Source of the DNA: Pseudobacteriovorax antillogorgiicola
GTDB lineage: Bacteria; Bdellovibrionota_B; Oligoflexia; Oligoflexales; Oligoflexaceae
Direction of reading: 5' to 3'
Length of the DNA stretch: 64,000 bases
Assembly: GCF_900177345.1 (NCBI RefSeq)
Contig: NZ_FWZT01000029.1
Location: forward strand, 24,259-88,258
Shown in pieces: positions 9,252-17,893 of the stretch (positions are counted from its first letter, which is position 1; each line of letters begins with the position of its first letter). Made by a program: the position numbers and the translations under genes. A model generated the notes under the pieces. The model saw only the letters and a program-made list of their open reading frames with translations. It did not search any database and was not told the origin of the DNA.

Positions 9252-10697
9252 CTAATCCGACCCTAGTTGGACTTCGATAACACTTTTGATTTGTAGTGGT
9301 TTGTGAAAAAAATGCGCCATATCTTCGTTGTTTTTGCGAAAGCTCTTTCTCAGAGTCTGGTAATTGTGTGCCACTTCTAGAGCACCCTCAAGACTCTTTC
9401 GATGTCGAACAGTAAAACAGTTCTCACATTGGATTGCTACCTCTAGGTTATCAAGGGAGTTGTCTAAAAGGATAACTGGAACCCCTTTTGACAAACATTC
9501 AAACATTAATGTGGTTCTTAGTGTACCAAATACAATGTAGAGATCTTGATTGAGAATTGTTGTAGGCGATATATCAGTAAATCTGTACTCTGGATACTGA
9601 CGCTGGAGAATATCAGCAGTCAGCGGGTGAGCTTTAATTGCTATATTTGTCAGGCTAAGAATATTGGATTCTTTGGCTTGCTCTAAGATCAATCTAGATT
9701 CTTCAATGTAGTACGGCAAAACTAGGATGTACTCTACTTCCTTTCTCTCGCTTGTGATTGGTAAATTGTCCTCCCATAAATAGTGAAACCGATATGCTGG
9801 TATGATGGATACTTGAAGGTATGGGCAGATATTCTGAAGGTTGTCTTTAAAATACTTACCGATTGCAGCATATCGTCGTGGGCAGAGTTGAGCTTTGACT
9901 TCTTCAAAACTAGGTGCGAAGTGAAAGTCCCGACCATATACAGTTGCACCACCGTGATAACCAATGACTTTCTTCGTGATTTTGAGAGTCTTCGCTGCGA
10001 TCATAAGAGATCTGTCTATGGGCTGGTTTTCAAACCAGTCGATGATAAGGTCAATTCTATCTCGATGATCAGAAAATATATTATAGTATGCTTTTTGAGC
10101 TAGTAATGCATTCCAAGTATCGAAAGATGCTGCTTCACTTATACAATATTTCCACGTTGAATTGGGGATATGTTGCGATTTGCAGAATCTGACTTCAAAA
10201 AAAAGAAACATAAATGCTTTGAAATAGTCAGATATTGAGAGAAATTGCTCTTTGTAAATAACAGTGAAAGGAGTTCTAGGGTTTTTGATATGCCTGAGAA
10301 TCTTGGGCAGGTCTTTGAATCGAATTGCAGATAAATTAGCTATATAGATAATTCTATGGTCGTAGTCGTCGTGAAACCCTTCGAAGAAGTTATAATATCG
10401 ATCTTCTATCTTCGATTGGTTTTTTATCATCATTGGTAGTAGAAACCAATCGACCATTATAATATTTTTAGATTGATTAATGTATCGCGGCTTAAGTTTA
10501 TTAGCGAGATATAGAATTGCCAGAATAATGACTGTTTTTGCACCTATATATAGTCTTTTTACGGCATTAGAGATAAAATGGGGGTTTGTCAAACTTCTAG
10601 CTAGCTTTTCAATCTCGATATCATTGAGGTGTTGCTGCGCATTTACAAGGCTTTCGATATCTCTATAGTGAGGCGAAAGGTATCGACTTCTAGACAT
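9252..10697 (-). CDS. Glycan-locus protein with GT-B-like C-terminal half
   Basis: 481 residues that I cannot assign to a named family with confidence. There is one hydrophobic stretch near residues 50-70. The C-terminal half has IAIKAHPLTADIL and FGTLRTTLMFECLSKGVPV, which look like the HP and S/T-rich donor-site motifs of GT-B enzymes such as CDP-glycerol transferases and sialyltransferase-like proteins. It lies at the downstream end of the minus-strand module, 138 bases after the 2-hydroxyacid dehydrogenase gene. A transferase role for one of the module's sugars is plausible, but other surface-carbohydrate functions are not excluded. Confidence 0.55.
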   Translation of the reverse strand: MSRSRYLSPHYRDIESLVNAQQHLNDIEIEKLARSLTNPHFISNAVKRLYIGAKTVIILAILYLANKLKPRYINQSKNIIMVDWFLLPMMIKNQSKIEDRYYNFFEGFHDDYDHRIIYIANLSAIRFKDLPKILRHIKNPRTPFTVIYKEQFLSISDYFKAFMFLFFEVRFCKSQHIPNSTWKYCISEAASFDTWNALLAQKAYYNIFSDHRDRIDLIIDWFENQPIDRSLMIAAKTLKITKKVIGYHGGATVYGRDFHFAPSFEEVKAQLCPRRYAAIGKYFKDNLQNICPYLQVSIIPAYRFHYLWEDNLPITSERKEVEYILVLPYYIEESRLILEQAKESNILSLTNIAIKAHPLTADILQRQYPEYRFTDISPTTILNQDLYIVFGTLRTTLMFECLSKGVPVILLDNSLDNLEVAIQCENCFTVRHRKSLEGALEVAHNYQTLRKSFRKNNEDMAHFFHKPLQIKSVIEVQLGSD

Positions 10698-10835
10698 TGC
10701 GTTGAAGCAAGCATACCTACTATCATTTTTGACTACAGGTATTAATTTGCTGTAGTAGGCTTCGAAAATTGATTGAGCTCGAGTGACGCTATCAGTCGCC
10801 TTCTTTTGATTGTTCCTATCGATATGTACGTCTCT

Positions 10836-11756
10836 CTATCTAATTAAGCCCTCAATTGCAGCCAATCCCATTGCGAGGATTGCTTCTTCAGAGCTTCCCC
10901 CTATATGGGGGGTGCCAATGAAGTTGTCAAGTTTGATCAAGGGCGAATCAGTCGGTTCTATGCTAAAAACGTCACTAGCAGCACCGCGAAGCTTTCCTTC
11001 AACAAGGTGCTTATAGAGAGCATCCTCGTCGACTATCCCACCTCTTGATGTGTTGATTATATAGGAAGATTCGCAGACATAACTTAGAATACTACTTGAC
11101 ACCAGGTTTTTTGTCGACGAGTCTAGTGGAACATGAATAGTGATGATGTCAGATGATTTAAATAGATCTACTAAAGAAACATTCTGTATATTATATTTCT
11201 TACAGAAATCAAGATCTGGATCAATATCGTGTGCCAGGATCTTACCTGCAATCGGTTGAACTAAACGACTGACCTCTTTGCCCACATTCCCTAGGCCAAG
11301 TATTCCAATAGTTTTTCCAGAAACAAGGTTACCCGGAAGAATTTTCCAAGTTCCACTTTTTAGAAGCGAAGCATTAGAGAAAGTTTTGTTGCACAGATTT
11401 AGCATTAGTGAAAGTGTAAGCTCCGCAACACTCCTTTTATTGACGCCTTTTGTATATTGAATTGTTACATTATTTTTTTTGAGAGCTTGAAGATCTATTT
11501 TGTCTAGCCCTACTCCATATTTAGATATATGCTTTAAATTTGGGACTTTCTGTAAAAGTGTATCGTTTATTTCTTCAAGTGCGATGATTGCTTGATCTGC
11601 TTCTTTCAAGTAGTAAGCGAGGTTCTCACCTCTAAGCTTCTCACCTTGTTCGTTGTATATAATATTCGCCATAGGAAAATGCGATTCTAAATAATCCCGA
11701 AGTTTTTGATTTGCCGAGAAGGAGCGAGATGTTACTGCAATTGTATCCGTTATCAT
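10836..11756 (-). CDS. D-isomer-specific 2-hydroxyacid dehydrogenase
   Basis: 306 residues, SerA/lactate dehydrogenase-like. GKTIGILGLGNVGKEVSR is the NAD-binding motif, INTSRGGIVDEDAL carries the substrate arginine region, and GTPHIGGSSEEA contains the catalytic histidine. It overlaps the upstream isomerase gene by four bases (ATGA), so it belongs to the same translational unit as the SIS, Gfo, CMP-transferase and aldolase genes. There it could oxidise or reduce a 2-hydroxy/2-keto acid used to build an unusual sugar acid. The C-terminus lacks an ACT domain, so it is not a full phosphoglycerate dehydrogenase. Confidence 0.88.
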   Translation of the reverse strand: MITDTIAVTSRSFSANQKLRDYLESHFPMANIIYNEQGEKLRGENLAYYLKEADQAIIALEEINDTLLQKVPNLKHISKYGVGLDKIDLQALKKNNVTIQYTKGVNKRSVAELTLSLMLNLCNKTFSNASLLKSGTWKILPGNLVSGKTIGILGLGNVGKEVSRLVQPIAGKILAHDIDPDLDFCKKYNIQNVSLVDLFKSSDIITIHVPLDSSTKNLVSSSILSYVCESSYIINTSRGGIVDEDALYKHLVEGKLRGAASDVFSIEPTDSPLIKLDNFIGTPHIGGSSEEAILAMGLAAIEGLIR

Positions 11757-12379
11757 ATGGATCCATACTCTTTTGATTGTTTGAGTCGCTCAATAAGGTA
11801 AGAACCCAATAAATGATCGAATATCATATGGACATCTTCAACAGGTCCATATTCGCCGGTGTTTGAGGGAACATGTAAGGAATGATTAGCAAATTTCTTC
11901 AGCTCACCACCATCGAATCCCGTTAATCCAACGGTAGTACCACCATTGATATTAGCCCAATCTATTGCCTTCAATACATTATTTGAGTTCCCGGAAGCAC
12001 TTATAGCAATAACCAAATCGCCTTGGTTCATATGATTTCTTAGCTGATAAAGAAAAATATCATCATAAGTGTCATCATTTGCAATTGCTGTCATCACAGC
12101 TGCATTGTCAGTTAGTGCCAGGGCTTTGTAAGGCTTCTTATACGATCGAGTGCCTATGCTTAGATCATTCGCGAAGTGACTGGCAGTTGCAGCGCTACCA
12201 CCGTTCCCAAAGAAAAAAATCTGATTGCCGCTATCTCGAGCACTATCTATTAATGCGAGAAAATTCTCCAGTTGCTTGCCATCGACAGATTCTAGAAGTG
12301 TCCCAATATAGTTGAAGTACTTTCTAGAGTAAGCATGAAAACTTTCGGATTCGCAATAAAACTTCTGCATCATAGTCAT
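11753..12379 (-). CDS. SIS-domain phosphosugar isomerase, GmhA-like
   Basis: 208 residues of sugar-isomerase fold with FGNGGSAATASHFANDL, SASGNSNNVLKAI and GPVEDVHMIFDHLL, matching sedoheptulose-7-phosphate isomerase (GmhA/DiaA) proteins, which are about 190-200 residues long. It shares ATGA overlaps with both neighbours. Other heptose genes (HddA, HddC, HldE) are not seen nearby, so the substrate may be a different phosphosugar that feeds the aldolase module. Confidence 0.85.
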   Translation of the reverse strand: MTMMQKFYCESESFHAYSRKYFNYIGTLLESVDGKQLENFLALIDSARDSGNQIFFFGNGGSAATASHFANDLSIGTRSYKKPYKALALTDNAAVMTAIANDDTYDDIFLYQLRNHMNQGDLVIAISASGNSNNVLKAIDWANINGGTTVGLTGFDGGELKKFANHSLHVPSNTGEYGPVEDVHMIFDHLLGSYLIERLKQSKEYGSI

Positions 12380-13422
12380 AATGACTCACCTATGGTTTCT
12401 TCATTAAGTTTATATTGATTCTTCCATTTGGGGTCTGAGCAATAAATTCGATAGACAAGCTTCATTGTTTGCATTGCTTCGAATGCTGATCCGTTGAGAA
12501 TAGGTTTGTCAAAGTCAATACAATCTTGAAATTCATCGATTTCTCGTTTCCAAGATAGGTCTTTGTTATATCGAATAGTCTCTTCTAGTGGATCTCCCAT
12601 GTCATCGTCATTTTTCCGTACTATTGTAATCGTTTCTGCTCCATAACTTTTTGAGCCAGAAAGGATTCCGGAAAGGATTACTGCTCCTTCAGAGAGAGAA
12701 ATTTCTAGGTTAAACCTGTGCCTCCACTGAGTTGCTGAAGAATTTAGCATTCCTATAATGCCATTATTTGTTTTCATAATAGCGTAGGCATTATCTTCGA
12801 CGTCATGATTCCAATACCTATTTGAGATGAATGAGTGTACTTCAGAAAATTCTCCGGCAAATAATCGGAATAAATCAACCATATGAATTCCTTGGTCTAA
12901 TAGTATTCCACCTCCTGCTATAGATCTTTGTGTTCGCCAGTTACTTTTGTAATTTAATATTTTTGATTTCCCATAAACACCACGCAAGTTGATAACTTCA
13001 CCAAGATCGTGCGTTGAAATAATTTCCATTGCTCTCATTATGGAGTCATGGTAGCGATGGTTGAATCCATACTTTAGTTTCTGCGACGGATGTTGATTAG
13101 AAACCTTTATGACACTGGTAATGTCTTCAACAGTTCTGCCAGGTGGTTTTTCACAAAATACGTGGCAACCTGCTTGCAAACCGAGAATCGTCGCATCTGG
13201 AGCTACATCGTTAGTTAAGCAGACGAACAGAGCATCTAGAGGCTCTTTTTCTATCATCGATTGGTAGCTAGTGTAGTGGCGAGCGCCACACTGAAGCCGT
13301 CCTTCCTCTTGGAATTTTTGGTCGCAAACACTTACCACTTCAAATCTAGGATTTAGATTTAAATAATCATGTCTACGTTTGCCAACGATCCCGTAGCCAG
13401 CGATGCCGACTCTGATCTTCAT
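12376..13422 (-). CDS. Gfo/Idh/MocA-family NAD(P)-dependent sugar oxidoreductase
   Basis: 348 residues. GIAGYGIVGKRRHDYL is the Rossmann motif and VFCEKPPGRT holds the EKP lysine typical of the family; the C-terminal beta-sheet domain follows. Family members oxidise or reduce a ring or side-chain hydroxyl of a sugar or sugar nucleotide. It starts 74 bases after the KdsB-like gene and overlaps the isomerase gene by four bases. A role in modifying the sugar acid made by this module is inferred from position only. Confidence 0.86.
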   Translation of the reverse strand: MKIRVGIAGYGIVGKRRHDYLNLNPRFEVVSVCDQKFQEEGRLQCGARHYTSYQSMIEKEPLDALFVCLTNDVAPDATILGLQAGCHVFCEKPPGRTVEDITSVIKVSNQHPSQKLKYGFNHRYHDSIMRAMEIISTHDLGEVINLRGVYGKSKILNYKSNWRTQRSIAGGGILLDQGIHMVDLFRLFAGEFSEVHSFISNRYWNHDVEDNAYAIMKTNNGIIGMLNSSATQWRHRFNLEISLSEGAVILSGILSGSKSYGAETITIVRKNDDDMGDPLEETIRYNKDLSWKREIDEFQDCIDFDKPILNGSAFEAMQTMKLVYRIYCSDPKWKNQYKLNEETIGESL

Positions 13423-13496
13423 TTCCCATCCATGGTAGATTCTTGGTTACTTGGTATACTATCACTAATTGGCTGTTGAAGTATATGAGAATGTCT

Positions 13497-14273
13497 CTAT
13501 ATATTGCATATGTATTGCTCAACAATATCGCATTTTTCCATGACTTTGGATACAAATTTTAGGTCGTTGGGAGTATCAACTGGCCAGCTTTGGTCTTCAG
13601 TTAGAGGGCAGTGAATCTTATATCCATGCTGAAGAATACGATTCATGTCTATGGACTCTATTTCCTCTAGAGGGGTGGGATCCATAGATTGATAAGCTTT
13701 TAGAAACGAAGTTCGCATTGGTATTATAGCTACTTGTTTATATGACTCAGGAAGATAGTCTTTATTCATACCTAGTGCCACAGGAATAGAAGCGCGGGAG
13801 TAGTACAGAGCATAGTCATTCTTGTCACTGACAACTTTTACACAGTTTTTAGATCTATAGTCTTCTATAGTCGTTATTCTGTTTCTTAAATTCCAGATTG
13901 AAGTAGTTTTATCGTGCAAGTACGCAACGGCATCCTGAAGCATCTTGGGAGTTACTAGTGGCTCATCGCCCTGAACCAGAGTTACAATGTCGTATGAGTT
14001 GCCTTTGGCTTCAATCTTTCTGATTGCTTCTTCAACACGTTCCGTTGCTCTATCATGGGTGTTTTTGGTCATTACTGATTCTATGCCGATTGTTCTGGCG
14101 TAGTCTGCAATTTCTTGATCACAGGTTGCAATGACTACTTCATCGAAAACACCTGAGAGCTTACACCTTGCTGCTACATGACCTATCATGGGTTTTCCGG
14201 CGATTAGTTTGAGTGGCTTACCAGGAAATCGAGTACTTGCCATACGAGCTGGGATGATACAAATATTCTTCAC
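13497..14273 (-). CDS. KdsB-like CMP-ulosonate cytidylyltransferase
   Basis: 258 residues, similar to 3-deoxy-manno-octulosonate cytidylyltransferase. ICIIPARMASTRFPGKPL is the nucleotide loop, ATCDQEI and VQGDEPLVTP are the metal and CTP regions, and WPVDTPNDLKFV matches the KdsB C-terminus. A housekeeping kdsB is expected elsewhere for lipid A-Kdo, so this copy, overlapping the aldolase gene by ATGA, more likely activates a dedicated sugar acid with CMP. Shewanella uses a KdsB relative in the same way for 8-amino-Kdo. The substrate cannot be read from sequence. Confidence 0.88.
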   Translation of the reverse strand: MKNICIIPARMASTRFPGKPLKLIAGKPMIGHVAARCKLSGVFDEVVIATCDQEIADYARTIGIESVMTKNTHDRATERVEEAIRKIEAKGNSYDIVTLVQGDEPLVTPKMLQDAVAYLHDKTTSIWNLRNRITTIEDYRSKNCVKVVSDKNDYALYYSRASIPVALGMNKDYLPESYKQVAIIPMRTSFLKAYQSMDPTPLEEIESIDMNRILQHGYKIHCPLTEDQSWPVDTPNDLKFVSKVMEKCDIVEQYICNI

Positions 14274-15034
14274 AATATTTCACCAGTTCCTTTGAGAAAA
14301 AAATCTTCAAACTTAGACCTCATTAGAATCATATCCGTACTTAATGCTAAGAAGTTGTAACCTTGTTCAATATGTTGGTTTAGTTTATTGGAATCTAGAT
14401 GAATGATATGAGCACCAATATCTAGGTTGAAATTAGTTGCTGTATTCGCGACTCGTTGAATGGCGTTTAGAAGATCGCTGTGGTTAAGTTGGCCTATTAT
14501 GCCCATGGAGCCACTAAGGTCATATGGACCAATGAAAATGCCGCTCAGTCCTTCTACTGAGCAGATCTCTTCTATGTTTCGAACAGCATCTATATGTTCT
14601 ATTTGCACGATCAATTCTAGATCTCGATTTTTTGAAAGATGATCGTCAAAGGCAAAGCCGTACTTATGTGCTCTGCCTAATCCCACCGGGCGCTTGCCTT
14701 TTGGAGGATAAAATGCAGCTGAAACAGCATCTTCAGCTTCCGCACGACTATTCACCATCGGAACAATGAGGCCGTCGACGCCGGTGTCTAGTGCAAACTT
14801 CATTGCACTCACTTGATTTTCGTTTACTCTAGCAAAAGCTTTTTTGCCGTTGCCTTGAATGACTGCAACACAGTCAAATAGCTCTTGTCTATCGACCGGT
14901 GAATGCTCCAAATCAATGCAGATCCATTCAAGACTGTCCAGATGTGAAATACAATCAGCAATCATAGGGTGTGGGCAAGTAATCCACCCTCCAAATCTTT
15001 GATTTCTATTGATAGCTGTCACTATATTCTCCAA
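14270..15034 (-). CDS. HpcH/HpaI-family class II aldolase
   Basis: 254 residues. WICIDLEHSPVDRQELFD, VQIEHIDAV and IFIGPYDLSGSMG are the metal- and substrate-binding motifs of the HpcH/HpaI family, which join or split pyruvate and an aldehyde at a 2-keto-3-deoxy-4-hydroxy acid. It overlaps the KdsB-like gene by four bases and the IMPase gene by 13. In this setting the reverse (condensing) direction would create a 3-deoxy-2-ulosonic acid that the KdsB-like enzyme could activate. That pairing is the key inference for this module. Confidence 0.88.
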   Translation of the reverse strand: MENIVTAINRNQRFGGWITCPHPMIADCISHLDSLEWICIDLEHSPVDRQELFDCVAVIQGNGKKAFARVNENQVSAMKFALDTGVDGLIVPMVNSRAEAEDAVSAAFYPPKGKRPVGLGRAHKYGFAFDDHLSKNRDLELIVQIEHIDAVRNIEEICSVEGLSGIFIGPYDLSGSMGIIGQLNHSDLLNAIQRVANTATNFNLDIGAHIIHLDSNKLNQHIEQGYNFLALSTDMILMRSKFEDFFLKGTGEIL

Positions 15035-15846
15035 GTGTCGTAATTATCGAAGAAGATATTTTCAATAGTTCCGTTAGATGCAAAAACCTCACATTTATAG
15101 GTGTTCCAATCAATTTTAATGTCAATTCTTCCTCCTGAGCGCTCTACAAGGTGGCATCCTGCTGCAATATCCCAAATGTATATATCTTTCTCGTAGTAAG
15201 CATCGATATTGCCCTTAGCAACAGCTAAAAGACTCATGGCTGCTGATCCGAACATCCTTACTTTTTTAAACGAGCGTAATGCATTTAGAAAATGGTTTCC
15301 TTGGCTAGGAGAAAAGTTGACCTCTAGGGGAAAACCAGATGCTATCACACTATTTTCTATTCTGATTTCTGATGAGACGCTGAGGTCTGACCCAAGGTAT
15401 CTACTGTTACGAATATCTGTAGATAGGTAGTGCTTTCTATTTGGAAGGTCATAAATCAGTCCGAGACAAGGTACGTAGTCCTTTAACAGTGCTATTGATG
15501 TGCAGTAGATTGGAATGTTGCGAGAAAGATTGTAGCTTCCATCCAGCGGATCAATAATCCAAGTTGGACTATTGGTTACTTTGATGGGGTTACCCTCTTC
15601 AGAGAGAACAGAGTGATTAGAGGTGAGTGATAGAATAGTTGATACTATTGTGTTGATTTCCCGATCTGCAAGCATCTTTATATCGTTTTTATCACAAGAT
15701 AAAATATCTTTGGGTATCTTTTGCGAATAGTCATCAAGGCTTGAAATGACTTTGGATAGAAACGCATTCTCATTTCCTTTTAGCACTTCTGCCATCCCTA
15801 CCATAGTGTGATCTATCTGACCTGCGTCTGAATATATAGTTTCCAA
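15022..15846 (-). CDS. Inositol monophosphatase/HisN-like sugar phosphatase
   Basis: 274 residues as drawn. SEEGN, WIIDPLDGSYNLSRNIP and IYIWDIAAGCHLVERSGG are the metal-binding motifs of the lithium-sensitive phosphatase family. It probably removes a phosphate from a sugar-phosphate intermediate of the module. The frame overlaps the end of the FkbM gene by 77 bases; internal ATG codons at 15804 and 15795 would reduce this, and GGTAGGG just before 15795 makes a shorter product of about 257 residues plausible. Confidence 0.85.
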   Translation of the reverse strand: METIYSDAGQIDHTMVGMAEVLKGNENAFLSKVISSLDDYSQKIPKDILSCDKNDIKMLADREINTIVSTILSLTSNHSVLSEEGNPIKVTNSPTWIIDPLDGSYNLSRNIPIYCTSIALLKDYVPCLGLIYDLPNRKHYLSTDIRNSRYLGSDLSVSSEIRIENSVIASGFPLEVNFSPSQGNHFLNALRSFKKVRMFGSAAMSLLAVAKGNIDAYYEKDIYIWDIAAGCHLVERSGGRIDIKIDWNTYKCEVFASNGTIENIFFDNYDTWRI

Positions 15847-16651
15847 CTTGAGGACTTATTCCTGATTTGCTTGAAGTGGGGACTTCCTGAAAGCCAGACT
15901 CTTCAAGAAACTGTCGAGTTTGTCGATCATCAGGAAGGTCTAGATTAAACTCTATCAATAGAGACTTTAGATTATGGTTGTTAAGAAGAGATCGAGAGCC
16001 GGATATTATGAGGCTCTCTAGGCCATCAACATCAATCTTTATATGATTAGGGCACTCTAGACCTAGATTATCATTTAGTTCATCAAGAGTTAAAGAAAGA
16101 ATTCCTTGTTTGAATTCTTGCTTAAACCTCCTTTGATTGTAGTCAATGTTCTCACCAAAGTTATGTAGTGCCGCTCCAGTTTTGAACTCGGAAAGGTAAA
16201 GGTAATCGAGCTTCTTTGTGTCGCTTATGGCAAGATTGTATGCGGTTATAAGGTGATCAAGTTTATTAGCGTAGATGTTTCGATTTAGGAGTGCAAAATT
16301 TTTTGATTCAGGTTCGAATGCATATACCTTAACACCCTTTATCCCTGCATAAAGAGAGTATAGGCCGATATTCGCGCCTATATCAAAAAGGATATCTCCA
16401 TTATTGAAAGTATCTATCCAAGCTATTGTTTCTGGCTCTTTATCAAAGAATGATTCGTACCTCCAAAAAGTTAAGCTATTTTGATTTTCAAGTAGTATTT
16501 TGCCGTGTGAAGTCGTAACGGAAGTCATTGATTCTGAGTTTTCTTTTATCAAAGAGTTAATAGAATTTGCTTTCGAAAAGAAAGCTTTTGAAGTTTGTAT
16601 AACTCTGTTTTTTAGAGCTTGCTTTATACCGTAAATCACTTCTCTATCCAT
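15770..16651 (-). CDS. FkbM-family SAM-dependent methyltransferase
   Basis: 293 residues. DIGANIGLYSLYAGIKG is the SAM-binding motif I, VYAFEPESKNFALLNRN motif II, and IKIDVDGLESLIISGS the FkbM signature. These enzymes O-methylate glycans, often at a non-reducing end. A basic tail of some 20 residues after NYIFRRR lies in the stretch that overlaps the phosphatase gene and may be loosely constrained. It ends the sugar-acid module and follows the GT4 gene by nine bases. Confidence 0.86.
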   Translation of the reverse strand: MDREVIYGIKQALKNRVIQTSKAFFSKANSINSLIKENSESMTSVTTSHGKILLENQNSLTFWRYESFFDKEPETIAWIDTFNNGDILFDIGANIGLYSLYAGIKGVKVYAFEPESKNFALLNRNIYANKLDHLITAYNLAISDTKKLDYLYLSEFKTGAALHNFGENIDYNQRRFKQEFKQGILSLTLDELNDNLGLECPNHIKIDVDGLESLIISGSRSLLNNHNLKSLLIEFNLDLPDDRQTRQFLEESGFQEVPTSSKSGISPQVGNYIFRRRSDRSHYGRDGRSAKRK

Positions 16652-16660
16652 AATTAAATT

Positions 16661-17893
16661 TTAAGCTGAATCAACTAAAGACTCTCTTCTCATGATCTCT
16701 TTCAATCTCCGAACTGATTCAGGCCAGGTATAACGACGAGCAACTTCTAAGCCACCTGAAGCAACAAAACTCCTAAGTTGTCTATTATCTATTAAAGTAG
16801 AGATGTTATTCACCATTGTATCTACATCGTAAGGTTCACATGTCATACTGTTCTGCATATGGATACAGTATTCTTCTGTGCCATCGATTGCAGTTGTGCA
16901 CAGGGCTGAGCCAGATGCCATGGCTTGAAGAGGGGGTGTTGCAAATCCGCTATATATCTCTGGCCAGACAAAGATGTCTGCTCTTCTCAGTGCTCTAGAG
17001 TAGTCGTCACCATAGCAGAACCCAATATTCTCATCAAACAACCCTCTAAATTCCTCTGTCACATTTCCAATGGAGATAAATTTTACGGTATTTCTGCTGC
17101 TATATTTTCTACGCAGAGACTGAATAGCCTCGCAACCAAATCTTAGTCCTTTTTGAGGCTTGGGAGTGCAAAAAAGCATAACGTTTATAATAGCATTGCT
17201 ACTTGTCTGTCTCTTTTTGAATTCCTCGAAGTTTATACCAGGTGGTACTAACCCTACAATTTTTAGACCTTTTCTTTCTGCTACTTGCATATTCCGCCTG
17301 CTCTCAGCGAAAACTGGGACATTGCATGTTTTCAGAATGTTGAACTCTTGAGTGAACCACTCTTTCATCAAAGGTGATGGGTCCTTTTCAACTGAGTCAT
17401 AATTTAGATGAATAGAAGCTATTACTTTGCCCTTACTCTTGTCTAATTTTGTTAGGCGAGGAGTCAAGTAGTTTCCGGCAAGGAATCCTATATAGTCCGC
17501 CTCTGGCATATTGCTATTGTTTGGATAGCATAGAAACGGGTTAAAACGGATACTTGAATGGACGTTTCCTATACGTAGGCCCTGCCATTTATAGGTACCA
17601 ATTAGTAGTTCAAAAAATGCTTTTAGTGTAGCGAACTTTCCTTTTGATGTAGCTATTTTATAGCAGGCCCAAAGTTTCTGAATAGTCGAGCGAGCAAGGT
17701 GGGGCTTAATGCCTCTAAACTTTTCTTTTGATTGAAATTTTATAAAATCAATATGATCAACAAGTGGGTAAGAAATGATGATAGTGTGATCTTCAATCAT
17801 GAGATTTGACCACTCAAGTGCAATCCTACTTAGACTATCCACTATATTTGCTGGCAAAATAAAATTAATAGTAGGCTTATGCATAATGTTCAA
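16661..17893 (-). CDS. Glycosyltransferase family 4
   Basis: 410 residues of GT-B fold. MLFCTPKPQKGLRFGCEAI and WPEIYSGFATPPLQAMASG, the latter holding the C-terminal donor-binding acidic motif in a diverged form (E...ATPPLQA instead of EX7E with glutamate at the second site), place it in GT4. It overlaps the upstream SDR gene by 17 bases. Together with the FkbM gene it may add and cap the sugar acid produced by the downstream module. Confidence 0.82.
   Translation of the reverse strand: MNIMHKPTINFILPANIVDSLSRIALEWSNLMIEDHTIIISYPLVDHIDFIKFQSKEKFRGIKPHLARSTIQKLWACYKIATSKGKFATLKAFFELLIGTYKWQGLRIGNVHSSIRFNPFLCYPNNSNMPEADYIGFLAGNYLTPRLTKLDKSKGKVIASIHLNYDSVEKDPSPLMKEWFTQEFNILKTCNVPVFAESRRNMQVAERKGLKIVGLVPPGINFEEFKKRQTSSNAIINVMLFCTPKPQKGLRFGCEAIQSLRRKYSSRNTVKFISIGNVTEEFRGLFDENIGFCYGDDYSRALRRADIFVWPEIYSGFATPPLQAMASGSALCTTAIDGTEEYCIHMQNSMTCEPYDVDTMVNNISTLIDNRQLRSFVASGGLEVARRYTWPESVRRLKEIMRRESLVDSA

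Noticed and set aside
11753..12379. Assignment as the heptose gene gmhA
   Set aside because: Fold and motifs fit, but no other ADP- or GDP-heptose genes are near, so I leave the substrate open and give no symbol.
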